Below are positions 35,144 to 44,368 of a DNA stretch of 44,368 nt, one piece after another. The notes under the pieces are model-generated. The model saw only the letters and a program-made list of their open reading frames with translations. It searched no databases and had not been told where the DNA came from. Origin of the DNA: Welwitschia mirabilis (lineage: Eukaryota; Gnetophyta; Gnetopsida; Welwitschiales); contig JBOZIK010000001.1 of the NCBI GenBank assembly GCA_051453625.1, positions 1,032,199 to 1,076,566 of the forward strand, given 5' to 3'. Positions within the stretch are counted from its first letter, which is position 1. Every line of letters starts with the position of its first letter. Both the position numbers and the translations under genes were made by a program.

Positions 35144-36584
35144 TGCAAAGAAGAGATCTATAAATATGAAAGACATATAACCCATGTGAAGACATCTATA
35201 CAACATTTAGAGAGTCTTTAACTTAAGTTTAAAACTTATGTTTTGAATAGTATGATGCGTTTCAAAGACTTATAGTGAAGACGTCTTCACAAAGTAAAAA
35301 CATCTACCACACCTCTGGATAACTATAGAATAGAATATGCCTTGATTGAATCAAATGATTTTTATTAGAAGATGTTTATAGATTTTGAAGACATCTATAG
35401 ATCATCTAGATGTCTATAACTGTGAAACATCTTGCATAATTTAAAGAGGCCTAATCAAGAGACATTTACCAAAGTTAAATAAATCCTTATTGAGGACAAA
35501 AACTAATAAAGAATAACTAAGGGTTGAAGATGTCTACACCTAGTAAAGCAATATATAGGATTATAAGATACCTCCCAAAGTTAAAGACATCTTAGTTGAG
35601 CTAAAAATCATTCTATAATGGCTATAGGTTAAAGACATATATACCTGTTAACATTATCTAAAGATATCTATTATGAGTAAAATAAAAAAAATAAAATAGT
35701 TATTAAAGGATGAAGATCTAATTGATTTGCATGCCTTCATTAAAGGAAAACCTAGTAAAATGGTTTTATATAAGAGGGAATAAAAAATATAAGATAAAAA
35801 TAACAAGAATAAATAAAAACAAATAGAACTGGTTGATAAAAATAGATTAAAATGAAATAAGAATATGCAAGCATACAAGGAACTAAAATGAAATATTAAG
35901 AATAAGGAAACATAGTAGGACATTATCATTGACGTTTAGCAATTCTTCTCATAGAGTTTCAAGATATCATTCTTTTAAATAATATTCTAAACATTGTTGC
36001 ATAATGAAGAAAAAGAAAGGTGAATTGAATTTGCAATCTTACCTTTTCTTCTTAAGTAAGCAAGTTCCATTTGCTATTGAACTTTTTGACTTTCAAGCTT
36101 AGTTCTCTATTGTATATGTACTTAAAGATGGACATTTGATTGACTACAATCTTTGTAGTTTTACATTTAATTTTTACTTCTTTTTAAGCCTTTAAGAGGT
36201 TTGTATGTTATTGGGTTTAAGTTGAATTTCAAGTGCACTAGATAAGGGATTGACATGTGTTCTTATTAGAAACACTTGTTTCATGATTTTAAACCCTTAG
36301 GGGTTGAGTTGACTACATTGTAGGGAGAAATTCCTTTGTACTTAGCATTTTAAGATTAGTAATAAGTTTTAAACTATAGTTTTGTGCTAAGTAGGAAAGA
36401 TCTTAAGGTGTACTTGGTTTAATCTAAGTTTAGAGTACCCAAATGAAGGAACCACATTGTATCAATCGGAGTTCCATTATGTTTTTGGATGCACTTTGTT
36501 TTAGGTAGTTATTAATTTATTATCATAATCTAATGTTTTATTTAGAAATCATTTACATCTTCCATTTAAGTTCTATAATCCATA
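35144..36584 (+). repeat. 3' LTR of Sirevirus-like element
   Basis: It aligns with 17762-19316 along its length: both have the AGATGTCT/AGACATCT array, then TAGTAGGACATTATCATTGA, GCCTTT-A-AGG-TT-ATGTTATTGGGT and GGTTGAGTTGACTAC. The end (TCCATA at 36584) corresponds to TTCACA at 19316. It contains a perfect 16-bp palindrome at 35275-35290. The LTRs are clearly diverged, so the insertion is old. Confidence 0.8.
35275..35290. promoter_or_regulatory. Perfect 16-bp palindrome with ACGT core in 3' LTR
   Basis: GTGAAGACGTCTTCAC is its own reverse complement and is centred on ACGT, the core recognised by plant bZIP factors. It is not intact in the 5' LTR. A protein-binding role is only a possibility. 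Confidence 0.4.
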
Positions 36585-38640
36585 AACAGTTGTTTATTTT
36601 TAAAATAGACTTTCAACTAAAGCTCTAAATGAAGATCTTCTAATACATGAGATATTTTTCTATGATTATCTAAGAACTTTTAGAAGTAAATGCTTCATGG
36701 ACATTATGTAATAATTAAAAAAAATTAAAAAATAAATTCAAAACCTATTTTATGATTGATTATTCAGATAAAAACAAATCCTACTGAGTATGGGATCCAA
36801 CTTTCAAAAAGGTCATTATTACCTAAAATTTATATTCAATGAAATAACTACAATTGATAATCTTGTTTTATCTACATCATTTAATGGCCTAATTTCAAGT
36901 AAAATAGGGATATTAATATCTCTTAATGAATCTACTAATCAAGTTTAGATAAATTATATTCAAAATGCTTAATATCAAATTTTCAAATCTTGAGAATAAA
37001 TGATCATAATTATGGTAAAGATCAAGTTGTTCCTACTACAGATAATGATGGAAAACAAGACATGAAATTATGAAACATGAATGCCATATTGGAAAGAAAA
37101 GTTTTTAATTCATTGCATAAAGATGGAAGAAGTTATCTAAAAGTAAATTCAATTTTAACTAGATAAAGTTAAAAAGCATTTATTTCTACTATCAATGAAA
37201 TAAGTGATGTTGAGCTAGATAATGTAAAATAAGCTCTTGAGAACTTAAATTGTAATAATTCAATGTAATAAGAGGATGATATGATCATGCAAAATAAAAC
37301 TTAGAAACTGTTCAAAGTAACAAAGAAGTCAATTCATACAAAATGGAAGTCTTATATCAAGTTTAATTAGTTTGGTATAATTAGTTTAATATAATAAACA
37401 CGGTTAGGGTTATTATTAAAGGTTTTGTATAAAATAGTACAACTAGAGTTNNNNNNNNNNTTGGTATCAAATGTACATTCTTAAATGAAGTCCTTGAGAA
37501 AGAAATCTAGATAACCCAATCTAAAGGCTTTGAAATTAAGGACCATGAAACAAAAGTCTATAGACTAAGAAATATTTATGTGGCCTAAAATGTTCTTTCT
37601 AAGTAGGATTTGAGTAGATTAATAGATTATTTAAGAATATTGATTTTAATAGGTCACCTATAGATATAGATCTCTATTAGAATCATACATTGAATAAATA
37701 GTGTTGTGATACTATATATTGATGAAATAATATTAATAGGGTAGTACAAAATAGGGATTAAGAAAGTAAAGGACTTCCTTAGTTAAAAGTTTAAAATTTC
37801 AAATCTTTGATCTCTTAATTATTTTCTAGGATTTTGAATATTAAGAAATGATAAAACAAGTAGAATGTTTCATAAAAAATATGTTAATGAAATACTTGAG
37901 TAATAATAGTTTAAGAACTATTAATAATAGAACAATCCCATAGAACTAGTGATGAAGATAAAAATTGATGAATCAATAAAAAATAAAAGCCAATGAAATT
38001 CTAGAAGTTGATTAAAAAGTTAATATATTTCATAAACAAAACACCAAATAACATGTTTGCTATTATTAACCTTGCTATATTCATGCATTTCCTAGAATAA
38101 ACACACATGTAGTTGCTAATCAATATACTAAAGTACTTAGAACAATACAGTAAGGCATAATATTTAAGAAGTACAAAGAAATTTTAGGCCATCACATGGA
38201 TTCAGATTCAGCTAATGTTGAATATAGTGGATTAACCATAGGTTATATCATTTAATTGAATGGAAAAACTATTTTATTGTTAAGACAAAAACAAAAATAA
38301 ACTACACTTTATTTTACTAGAGTAGAGTATATTATAGTAGCAACACTATGTTGTGAATTAAAATGGATTCATCAAATTTTAAGTTATCTCAAAGAAAAGA
38401 CACTTGAATTTAATTCATCCCCATTATGATAATCAAAGTACAACTAAACTTATGAAGAATCATATATTTCATGAAAGAACAAAGAAGGTTAAATATAAAT
38501 TCCACTACATTAAAGAATTGTATTTGGAGGGAATTATCAATCCAAGTTACATAACTACCTAGTAGTACATAGCAAATGAACTTATAAAACCAACTGAAGG
38601 AAGAAACCTAGTAGTTCATGGAAGCTCTACAAATCCAATA
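36585..38640 (+). pseudogene. pol: Old Ty1/copia element, right part: integrase end, RT, RNase H
   Basis: It continues the element broken at about 17720. Near 36647-36690 DYLRTFRSKCFM matches the copia integrase end (HLR-FGS pattern, with His to Tyr and Gly to Arg). Near 36785, SY, stop, VWDPTFKKVIIT matches KAYR-W-P-KK-I-SRDV, the stop being TGA for CGA (Arg). RT at about 37390-37960 shows TFLNEVLEKEI, KVYRLRN, ILYIDEIILIG (relatives have Y-V-D-D, so one Asp is Glu) and LNYFLGF. RNase H at about 38200-38570 shows YDNQSTTKLMKN and HERTKKVKYKFHYIKE. A 10-N gap lies at 37451-37460. Its patterns differ from the inserted Sirevirus-like element. Nonfunctional. Confidence 0.85.
37451..37460. other. 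Assembly gap (10 N) in old copia RT
   Basis: It lies just upstream of the YQ-KCTFLNE motif. Placeholder of unknown true size; RT sequence expected before this motif is largely missing. Confidence 0.8.
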
Positions 38641-41329
38641 AAAAGACTGAAAAGTTTGAGAAAGGGTATTGGATACAACACAAAACATGAAATAATAAGT
38701 TCTAACTGATACGTTTTCTAACTAATATATTTTGCCATTATGAAATAAACTTTTAACTATTAAACTAATAAAAAATGATCTAAACTAATTATTTAATTAA
38801 TAAATTATATAGGCTAATTACCTCTAATGAAACCTTGTAACTATTTATAAACTATTCCATGAAGAGCTATATTTCTTTATGAAGTATGTAATTTATATCA
38901 TGCCACATCAATCATGTGTAATTTTGTTACAATTTTAATTATCTAAATTTATTTTGTTAACAATAAACATATTTTTTATTTTTCAATTTCTATGTACTCC
39001 TAGTTTTTTGTTGTCTCATTAATATTTCATATTCTTTATTTTGCTTCATTAAAAAACTATTAATAATTGCATTATCATATTATAATATATGGTAAATATT
39101 AGTCTAATAGCCAAAGTACCACACTAGATCTAAGAAGACTGAGGATCAAATATTTAAATCCTATAGCCGAAGGAAATGCATTAATGACTACATGTTTAAC
39201 CTAAATATACTACATATGTACAAATGTAATTCACAACCTTATGCAAGACCATAAAATCAAATCCTATATTAATGGTTAATCATCTCATTTTAGAACCTAA
39301 TCTAACTTTTGATCATTCCATATTTTCTCCAAACTCTATTATTCTAGATCTAGATTCCCTATGGGTATGATGAGGTCTTATCTCATCTTGAGATTTTAAG
39401 CCTTGATCCTCCCTTCCTAGGTATGCAAGAATGATTATTTCATGAGGCATTTACCTTTTGGAATTTAGATCTTTATTTTTGTATAGAACTAATATTTGTT
39501 GTAGAGTTTTCATCATTAGTTATACACTTCGATACATCATTAGACTTATTCTTTATTCCATCGTTGATATAATTATGATTATTAGTTATATCATTCATGT
39601 ATGTTAAATGATATTTCATATTTATAATTTTGATCTATTTCTTTTATTTATTATTAGGAGCTAGGTGATTAATGTATTGGTGTCTATGACAAATTTCATG
39701 TTATCCTAGTATTTTCTACATTTCATTGTAAGATGTAACATTTTCAAACTCATTGCTTTTGTAACATTCAAGACCTATAGTGAATAATTTATTGCTTATC
39801 TTTAAATATATTTTATATTTAATGTAATTTATTTAGCTTATCTTAGATTTTCTTGGTCGTTTATCTTGTGAGCAATAATTCTTGATTCATAGGAGGAGAA
39901 TTTCTTTAATGTCTTAATTCCTTTCTAAAATCCTTCTATTTAAACCTAGATCAAACCTTATCTTACATGTACTAAAATTTCAAAAGCTCTAAACATTTCT
40001 TGTAGTTCCTACAAGAGAGTTATAATTAGGGTTACTTATACCTTGACACTAAGGAAAAACCATAAAAGATTATGAATTATAGTACAACAATTCAAGGTGT
40101 AGCAGGAGTGATTGGGCATCACTAGTTTTATGTTTATCAAAGGCATAAGTGAAACAAATAGAGCCTCTATTAGGTTTATGTTGTTGATTGTTTTTATGTT
40201 ATTCTAAATGTTTGACAAAGGTATTAATATGTTTTCTTTTTTTTTAGCTTATATTAAATAAATTGTTATGTTTATAGATACCTCAACCTATAACTCTATT
40301 AAATGTTAGGCTTACTTAAATATGTATTTAGCTCTAAATGGCCTCTCTAAATTTTTAGAATACTTAATTAAGTTCTCTAATGTATATAGAGTTTATTTAA
40401 TCTATTTAGATGTAAATGATTCTTCACTAATTATTTCAAAAATATACCTGCTTTATGTGTTAAACCTTCATAAAAAGAGCTCAAACTTTTTCATTAGTTA
40501 GAGCCATCTTAAGTGCATTTAATCAACAAATCCTTAAATGTGTAAAAGTAATATAGAAAGAATCATTATTATGTTATGTGAAATCTATAATCTTACATCT
40601 GAAATCATTTTTTTTTTGTTCTAGAAAGTTGTTGATTTTTCTTTTTCTTTTAAGGTAGAGGAGAAAAACTATATCCTAGATCTCATCATATTAATTATAC
40701 AATTATGAAATGATCGATATAATAGATTTTAAATCATGAAAATGATTATAAGATCCTTTAAAAGTAATTTCATGAAGGCAAGACATTAAGAAAAATATGT
40801 TTGATTTTGGCGTGATTTGCATAAGAAGGGAAGGTCATACAAGAGGGATTAACTGAGAATGCTTCTTGCCATTGACTTTTAAGTTTTTCTTTAAGGTAGT
40901 GGAATAGATACTATCTCTATCTCCATTTAACATTGTTATATCAATTAAAGAAATGTAGTGATAATTATGATCTCAAGATTTTGATGTTGCTGTTTCAATA
41001 GTACGAAAAGAAGACTTGAAGTAATTATTCAAGGCTAATTTTTACAAAAATTAATTAAAATTCACGTCGTAGCAAACTCTTGGAATTGTTCAATTCATAG
41101 GAATAAATCAAGGTAGAAGCAAAATAGAAACAACAAAAAATTTTTCTAAACTTGAAAGGTATTCAAAATGAAATGTAAGTCAAGATTATGATAAGAGAAC
41201 TTCTAATTGAATAAGTATGGAAGTAACTAACTTCAAAGGTCTAACTTGAATTTTATAATAGCAAAGTTTTTAATTCAACAATATATTACAAATTCTTAAT
41301 TAGACCTTAAAACTGTCAAGTCATTATGA
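38641..41329. other. Unassigned AT-rich stretch; possible minus-strand copia gag near 40200-41000
   Basis: No gene recognised on the plus strand. The minus strand near 40985-40860 reads ITMLNGD, then SIYSTTLKKNLKVNGK, which vaguely resembles a copia gag start (L-G-NY-W-S pattern). This would fit a minus-strand element whose LTR lies at about 41.3-42.0 kb. Evidence is weak. The remainder shows nothing I can name. Confidence 0.3.
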
Positions 41330-41989
41330 CTTGGATCTTGGTGATATAATCTCATTCATGACATGAGTAGTGATGAATCTCTTAGTCACTTTGGTCCTTT
41401 ACAGTCTAATGTAAGCATGGAAAGCAAGGAAAAAAAAATGCCTAAAGACTATTAAGCAAGATGAACTATAAACCAAGAAGTGAATAAAAAAAAACTCACT
41501 TAGAAAATTAAGATACTTAACGAACATATAGTTTTGTTTAAGCATTAAAAGTATAATGTTAACTACAACTCAAAATCAAGAATGAAGATCTACATATATT
41601 TCATTAATAATCAGGAATTGTATTACATCAGAGAAAGAAAACTTAAATTAATATGGAACCATCAAGCTAGCCCACTTCCAAAGGGGGAGCTCAGAAAGAC
41701 ATAGTGAAGGTTTTATGCTCTAAGAGATAAAATGCTTTTGCCATCCAAAATATTGTTATAGTTAGGGTACTTGACTCTTTTATAGGCAAAAGTAGGGTTA
41801 GGATTTCTCAGTTATGATTTCCATATGGTTTTATAAGTGAGAATTTGAAACTTTTATAGTCATGCATTTTGACTAGAGTTTTATGCCATAACTGCTTAAC
41901 TGGAAATCACTTTCCCAAAATGACTTTAGAATGTAACATTAATGATGTTTTGCTCTAAGAAAGTAACAGCACTAGTGACCTAGATAACA
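41330..41989 (-). repeat. Probable LTR on minus strand
   Basis: Read on the minus strand from 41989 (TGTTATCTAGGTCACTAGTG) it shows a TATA box (CCTATAAAAGAG, about 41779-41790), then further on GATGTAATACAATTCCTGAT and AATGAAATATATGTAGATC near 41585-41635, like the R-U5 part of copia LTRs. Neither boundary is proven, and no second copy is in the window. Confidence 0.4.
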
Positions 41990-42727
41990 ATGCTGATGTT
42001 TTTAGTAGGCGTACTTCCATATTTTGACACGTATTCCAGAATGCAATATAATGCTTGAAATTTCCATGGGGAACACATAAATTCACAAATGATGTTAAAA
42101 ATGATAAAAGACATATTATTATAATCAAATAGTTAATTTAATATCTTCATTTAATCTAAATTGGCCTGATATACTTGGTTTGAGTGTCAATTTTTACATG
42201 TTATCATGTAATTCTTGTTAAAATCATTAAAGAGGGTTTAATGCAAAGGTTCTTCTTCATCAGATATTTTCTAAAGTTAGGTATTATTAACTCCTGGATT
42301 TTGGTCATAAGTGCTGATGCATTTTGGCGATGAACTTATTAGTTCATTTACTAGTTTGGGTAGATGGTCGCCTATGGCTTTATTCCTAGGGTACAAGGAA
42401 ACCCAAGAATACTTTTAGTTGGCTAAGAGTAAATGAAAGGAATGTGGCTGAAGATAAGAAGCGGTTTCAAAAAAGAGGTTGTAAAAGAAGTTTTTTTTTT
42501 TTTTTTTTTTTCCCTTTTAAAGATCATAATAGAAGTGGCAAAGTGGGAAAGGATTATGTAGGGTCTAGGAATACTAGAGTAAAGGTCTTGACAAAAAGGA
42601 AGGAAAATGGGATAATAAAGATAGGTAAAATGTTAACGAATAAATTACAGGGATAGACTACAAAAAAATAGTAAGGACTAGATTAGAGAGAATTGTCACC
42701 TAGGCTATCATAAGCAAAGCATAGGGA
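41990..42727. other. Unassigned stretch with a 21-base T run
   Basis: No recognisable gene. T21 at 42491-42511 makes a run of Phe in a spurious plus-strand ORF (42444-42656). Base composition becomes gradually less AT-rich toward 42.7 kb. Confidence 0.6.
42491..42511. repeat. Homopolymer T21
   Basis: A perfect run of 21 T. On the minus strand it is A21 and could be the tail of a retrocopy, but no matching gene body is recognised to its right on that strand. Confidence 0.95.
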
Positions 42728-43357
42728 ATGATAACCACACTTTCTTTTTTTAAGCGCCAAATAGACCTGGACGCTACTCCATCCTATGTGCCTTCTGGCG
42801 CGGTAATGGATAAGCCGGTTTGCCCCAGAGCCTCGCCACCTGCAGCGCCCTCTGATTTTCCTCGCTCTGCCCTGCCAGTGTGGCTGACCACATCTTTAAT
42901 TCGATGCAGCTGGTAAACTTGTGGTGGTTGCAGGCAGCGCGCTAAAGAACTGACCAACGTCGACGCTGCTGCATTCCCCTCCTGCCAGCTTTGACCGCGA
43001 CCTTGTTTTGACGCTGCCCTGCATTTTCTCCTGTGTGGATGCTGCCTTCGTTGCTTTCCCTCCATTGGCGCCCTAATCACCAGTTTAGCTGCTCCTCTCC
43101 CACCATCGCAGTTGGCGCGTTGCAGCTATTGACTACCGCTGCACTGCATTGATGGCGTGAACGTCGACTGCATGGACGGCTGGAGGGCCTCTGCCTTTGA
43201 AGATGGTGCTGAGAGGAGGGCCATTATTGCAGAGAACACCCTCTACACTGAGAAACCGAATTATGAGGTGCTCTTGAACGCTCTTGACCATCCCGTGGAA
43301 AGTGGCCTTGTGAAGTATAAAGATGGAACGATTGTGGGTGAAGGGGAAACTAAATGA
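42728..43357 (+). pseudogene. GC/CpG-rich, coding-like block of unknown identity (gene fragment)
   Basis: Composition jumps here, with many CpG and GCxGCC stretches against a CpG-poor background. One frame is open for long parts: 42728-42916, then after stops 43133-43357, which reads GVNVDCMDGWRASAFEDG, continues through NYEVLLNALDHPVESGLV and ends VGEGETK at 43357. The last ~70 residues look like real protein. In another frame, 43365-43520 continues EFEDFDRCIHIANLTNDCQ, suggesting a frameshift or intron. I do not recognise the family. It may be exon(s) of a host gene, a decayed copy, or the upstream region of the methyltransferase gene to its right. The ORF on the opposite strand (42784-43080) looks like a shadow. 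Confidence 0.45.
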
Positions 43358-43926
43358 CTAGGAATTCGAGGATTTTGACAGATGCATCCATATTGCAAAT
43401 TTAACTAATGACTGTCAAAATCGCTGCAAAGAATATCAGATTTCATGTCGTCAGCATGATCTGTACAGGATGCTTCTGCTGATCCCCTGCTTTTCTGAAT
43501 TTTCCTCCATATCATAGCCTAAATTACTGACACGCTCATCGAAGTTCTCTGTCTGATTATCAACAGGTTCATGGTTCTGGAATAATAAAAGTACTTGTTG
43601 GATTTGCAGAGTGTTGTTTTGAAGTGCGTTCCCTCCTTTTTGTTTATATAGCTTTTATGTTTGTTGGTCCCATTTATATTGCAATGGAATGCCGGCCTTT
43701 AAATTTGGATTTAAGATTCCAAACTAAAAGCCCAGAAATGTTGTTTCTAACTTTCTATGACGTATGTTCGGGTTTCCAGATCTGTTTCTGACTTTTCGGT
43801 ATTTTAAGCTTTAGATCATATACTGGATGCAGGCATCATATTTGTATGCATCATACCTTATTTTTCTTATAATTAACAAGACTTTTTTTTGCTTTGTAAT
43901 CTCTTGAAAACAATGTTTCAATTGCA
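43358..43926 (+). other. Intron-like or intergenic stretch before the PMT-like exon
   Basis: T-rich with no long ORF except the short continuation noted at 43365-43520. It ends with a T-rich tract and CATTTTAG just before the PMT-like start, which fits a 5' UTR intron. Confidence 0.4.
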
Positions 43927-43932
43927 TTTTAG
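43924..43932 (+). other. Candidate 3' splice site before PMT-like start
   Basis: GCATTTTAG follows a T-rich stretch and lies six bases before ATGG at 43939 (ACAACCATGG, a good plant start context). Plant PMT genes often have an intron in the 5' UTR. Inferred from sequence only. Confidence 0.45.
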
Positions 43933-43938
43933 ACAACC

Positions 43939-44368
43939 ATGGAGAAAGATTACAGTAGAGGATAACCCAAGATTCATCAACAAGAATTCAAGAAAAGGCG
44001 TCTTTCATGGATCATCTGTGTCATAGGCCTCTGTGTCACCTCATACATTTTGGGTTCTTGAAAACACACCACAGAGTCGATGATGGGTTCAGGCTTGATC
44101 GGAACTAATGCTGCATGCAAACCAGTGCCATATTCATCCTCATCTTCATTTTCATCTTCCATTTCTTTGGACTTTGTAGCTCGTCATTCTTCTGCAATCA
44201 ATAAAACCAGCAATGATAAGCTTGTGTTCGAAGAGTTGCATCCTTAAACATAGTGAATATACTCCCTATCAAGATTGTTGGGTATGTGGTCCTCATGCCC
44301 AGTTCGACAACTGAGAAATTATAAAGGGTTCCAGTTTCCAACTAAGTCATGGCTTTTGGTGTGATGGT
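43939..44368 (+). pseudogene. Plant putative methyltransferase, PMT15/16/17/18-like, N-terminal part (broken, runs off window)
   Basis: PMT proteins are Golgi type II membrane proteins with a SAM-dependent methyltransferase domain (Methyltransf_29), linked to wall polysaccharide methylation. From ATG 43939 the frame gives a basic stretch (KKRR), a membrane segment (LSWIICVIGLCVTSYILGS, about residues 25-43), a Ser-rich linker and LDFVARHS, as in PMT15-18 (LDF-x-HH). After a frame change, HSEYTPYQD matches the SEYTPC-D motif with Cys changed to Tyr, and the original frame then gives a C-V-NYK-F-P-S pattern like CLIP-NYK-PF-WP-SR. Breaks: TAA at 43963, TGA at 44059 (relatives have Trp), TAA at 44245, a frameshift near 44235-44250, and about 25 residues missing before the NYK motif. 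The catalytic domain lies beyond the window. The minus-strand acidic ORF here is its shadow. Sequencing error could explain some breaks, but the number argues for a pseudogene. Confidence 0.82.

Larger units (their letters stand above)
17762..36584 (+). mobile_element. Sirevirus-like Ty1/copia retrotransposon with nested LINE
   Basis: LTR, primer site, gag, pol in copia order (integrase before RT), post-pol sequence and a second LTR. The gag and RNase H patterns match the SIRE/Sirevirus group best. The element is inserted in an older copia element, whose halves flank it, and it contains an L1-clade LINE at 28881-34188. Even without the LINE it spans about 13 kb, longer than typical, so 25-28.5 kb may hold further insertions. 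All coding parts are broken. Confidence 0.8.

Noticed and set aside
42491-42511. Poly(A) tail of a minus-strand processed pseudogene
   Set aside because: No recognisable coding sequence lies next to it on the minus strand, and target duplications are not visible.
42444-42656. Plus-strand ORF with a poly-Phe run
   Set aside because: The run is the T21 homopolymer and no family features flank it.
42784-43080. 98-residue minus-strand ORF, Arg/Gly/Ala-rich
   Set aside because: Typical open frame of GC-rich DNA; no domain, and the better coding signal here is on the plus strand.
43977-44162. Minus-strand ORF with an acidic MEDENEDEDEYG start
   Set aside because: It is the reverse complement of the Ser-rich (TCA/TCT/TCC) linker of the plus-strand PMT-like sequence, which has strong family motifs on both sides.

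Overview
This is plant nuclear DNA. It is strongly AT-rich by eye and packed with decayed retrotransposons, with remnants of host genes only in the last ~1.7 kb. The host call rests on plant-type Ty3/gypsy, Ty1/copia and L1-clade elements with initiator-Met-tRNA-like primer sites, and on the N-terminal part of a plant putative methyltransferase (PMT15-18-like) at the right edge. Decay is dominated by C-to-T and G-to-A changes, and CpG is scarce until about 42.7 kb. That fits a large, heavily methylated genome of old elements, possibly a gymnosperm (low-GC Gnetales come to mind), but the species cannot be fixed from the sequence.

Layout. 1-7482: most of a Ty3/gypsy chromovirus-like element: partial 5' LTR, primer-binding site, gag, pol and polypurine tract. 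7483-13262: two successive copies of its very long LTR, joined at a 100-N gap; the second copy carries a ~486-bp tandem duplication. 13263-16400: unassigned, with a weak minus-strand gag-like stretch. 16400-17761 and 36585-38640: the two halves of an old Ty1/copia element, split within the C-terminal part of integrase. Between them, 17762-36584: a Sirevirus-like copia element with LTRs at ~17762-19316 and ~35144-36584, gag, pol and post-pol sequence. Inside it, 28881-34188: an L1-clade LINE. The nesting order is therefore old copia (first), then Sirevirus-like, then LINE. 38640-42700: mostly unassigned, with a probable minus-strand LTR near 41.3-42.0 kb.

Host portion. 42728-43357 is a GC/CpG-rich, coding-like block of unknown identity. 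43939-44368 matches the start of a Golgi-type PMT methyltransferase (basic N-terminus, transmembrane segment, Ser-rich linker, conserved stem motifs) but has in-frame stops and frame changes, so it looks like a pseudogene; the window ends before the catalytic domain.

No intact protein-coding gene is visible. All pol genes carry many stops and several have lost catalytic residues. Ten N runs are present. Three are flanked by direct copies of the same sequence (53, 53 and 136 bp), and one flank starts with the last eight bases of a common Illumina adapter, so these look like unmerged contig overlaps rather than biology. I found no CRISPR array, tRNA, rRNA or novel defence system. The most unusual non-artefact signal is a dense array of an 8-bp motif and its reverse complement in both LTRs of the Sirevirus-like element.
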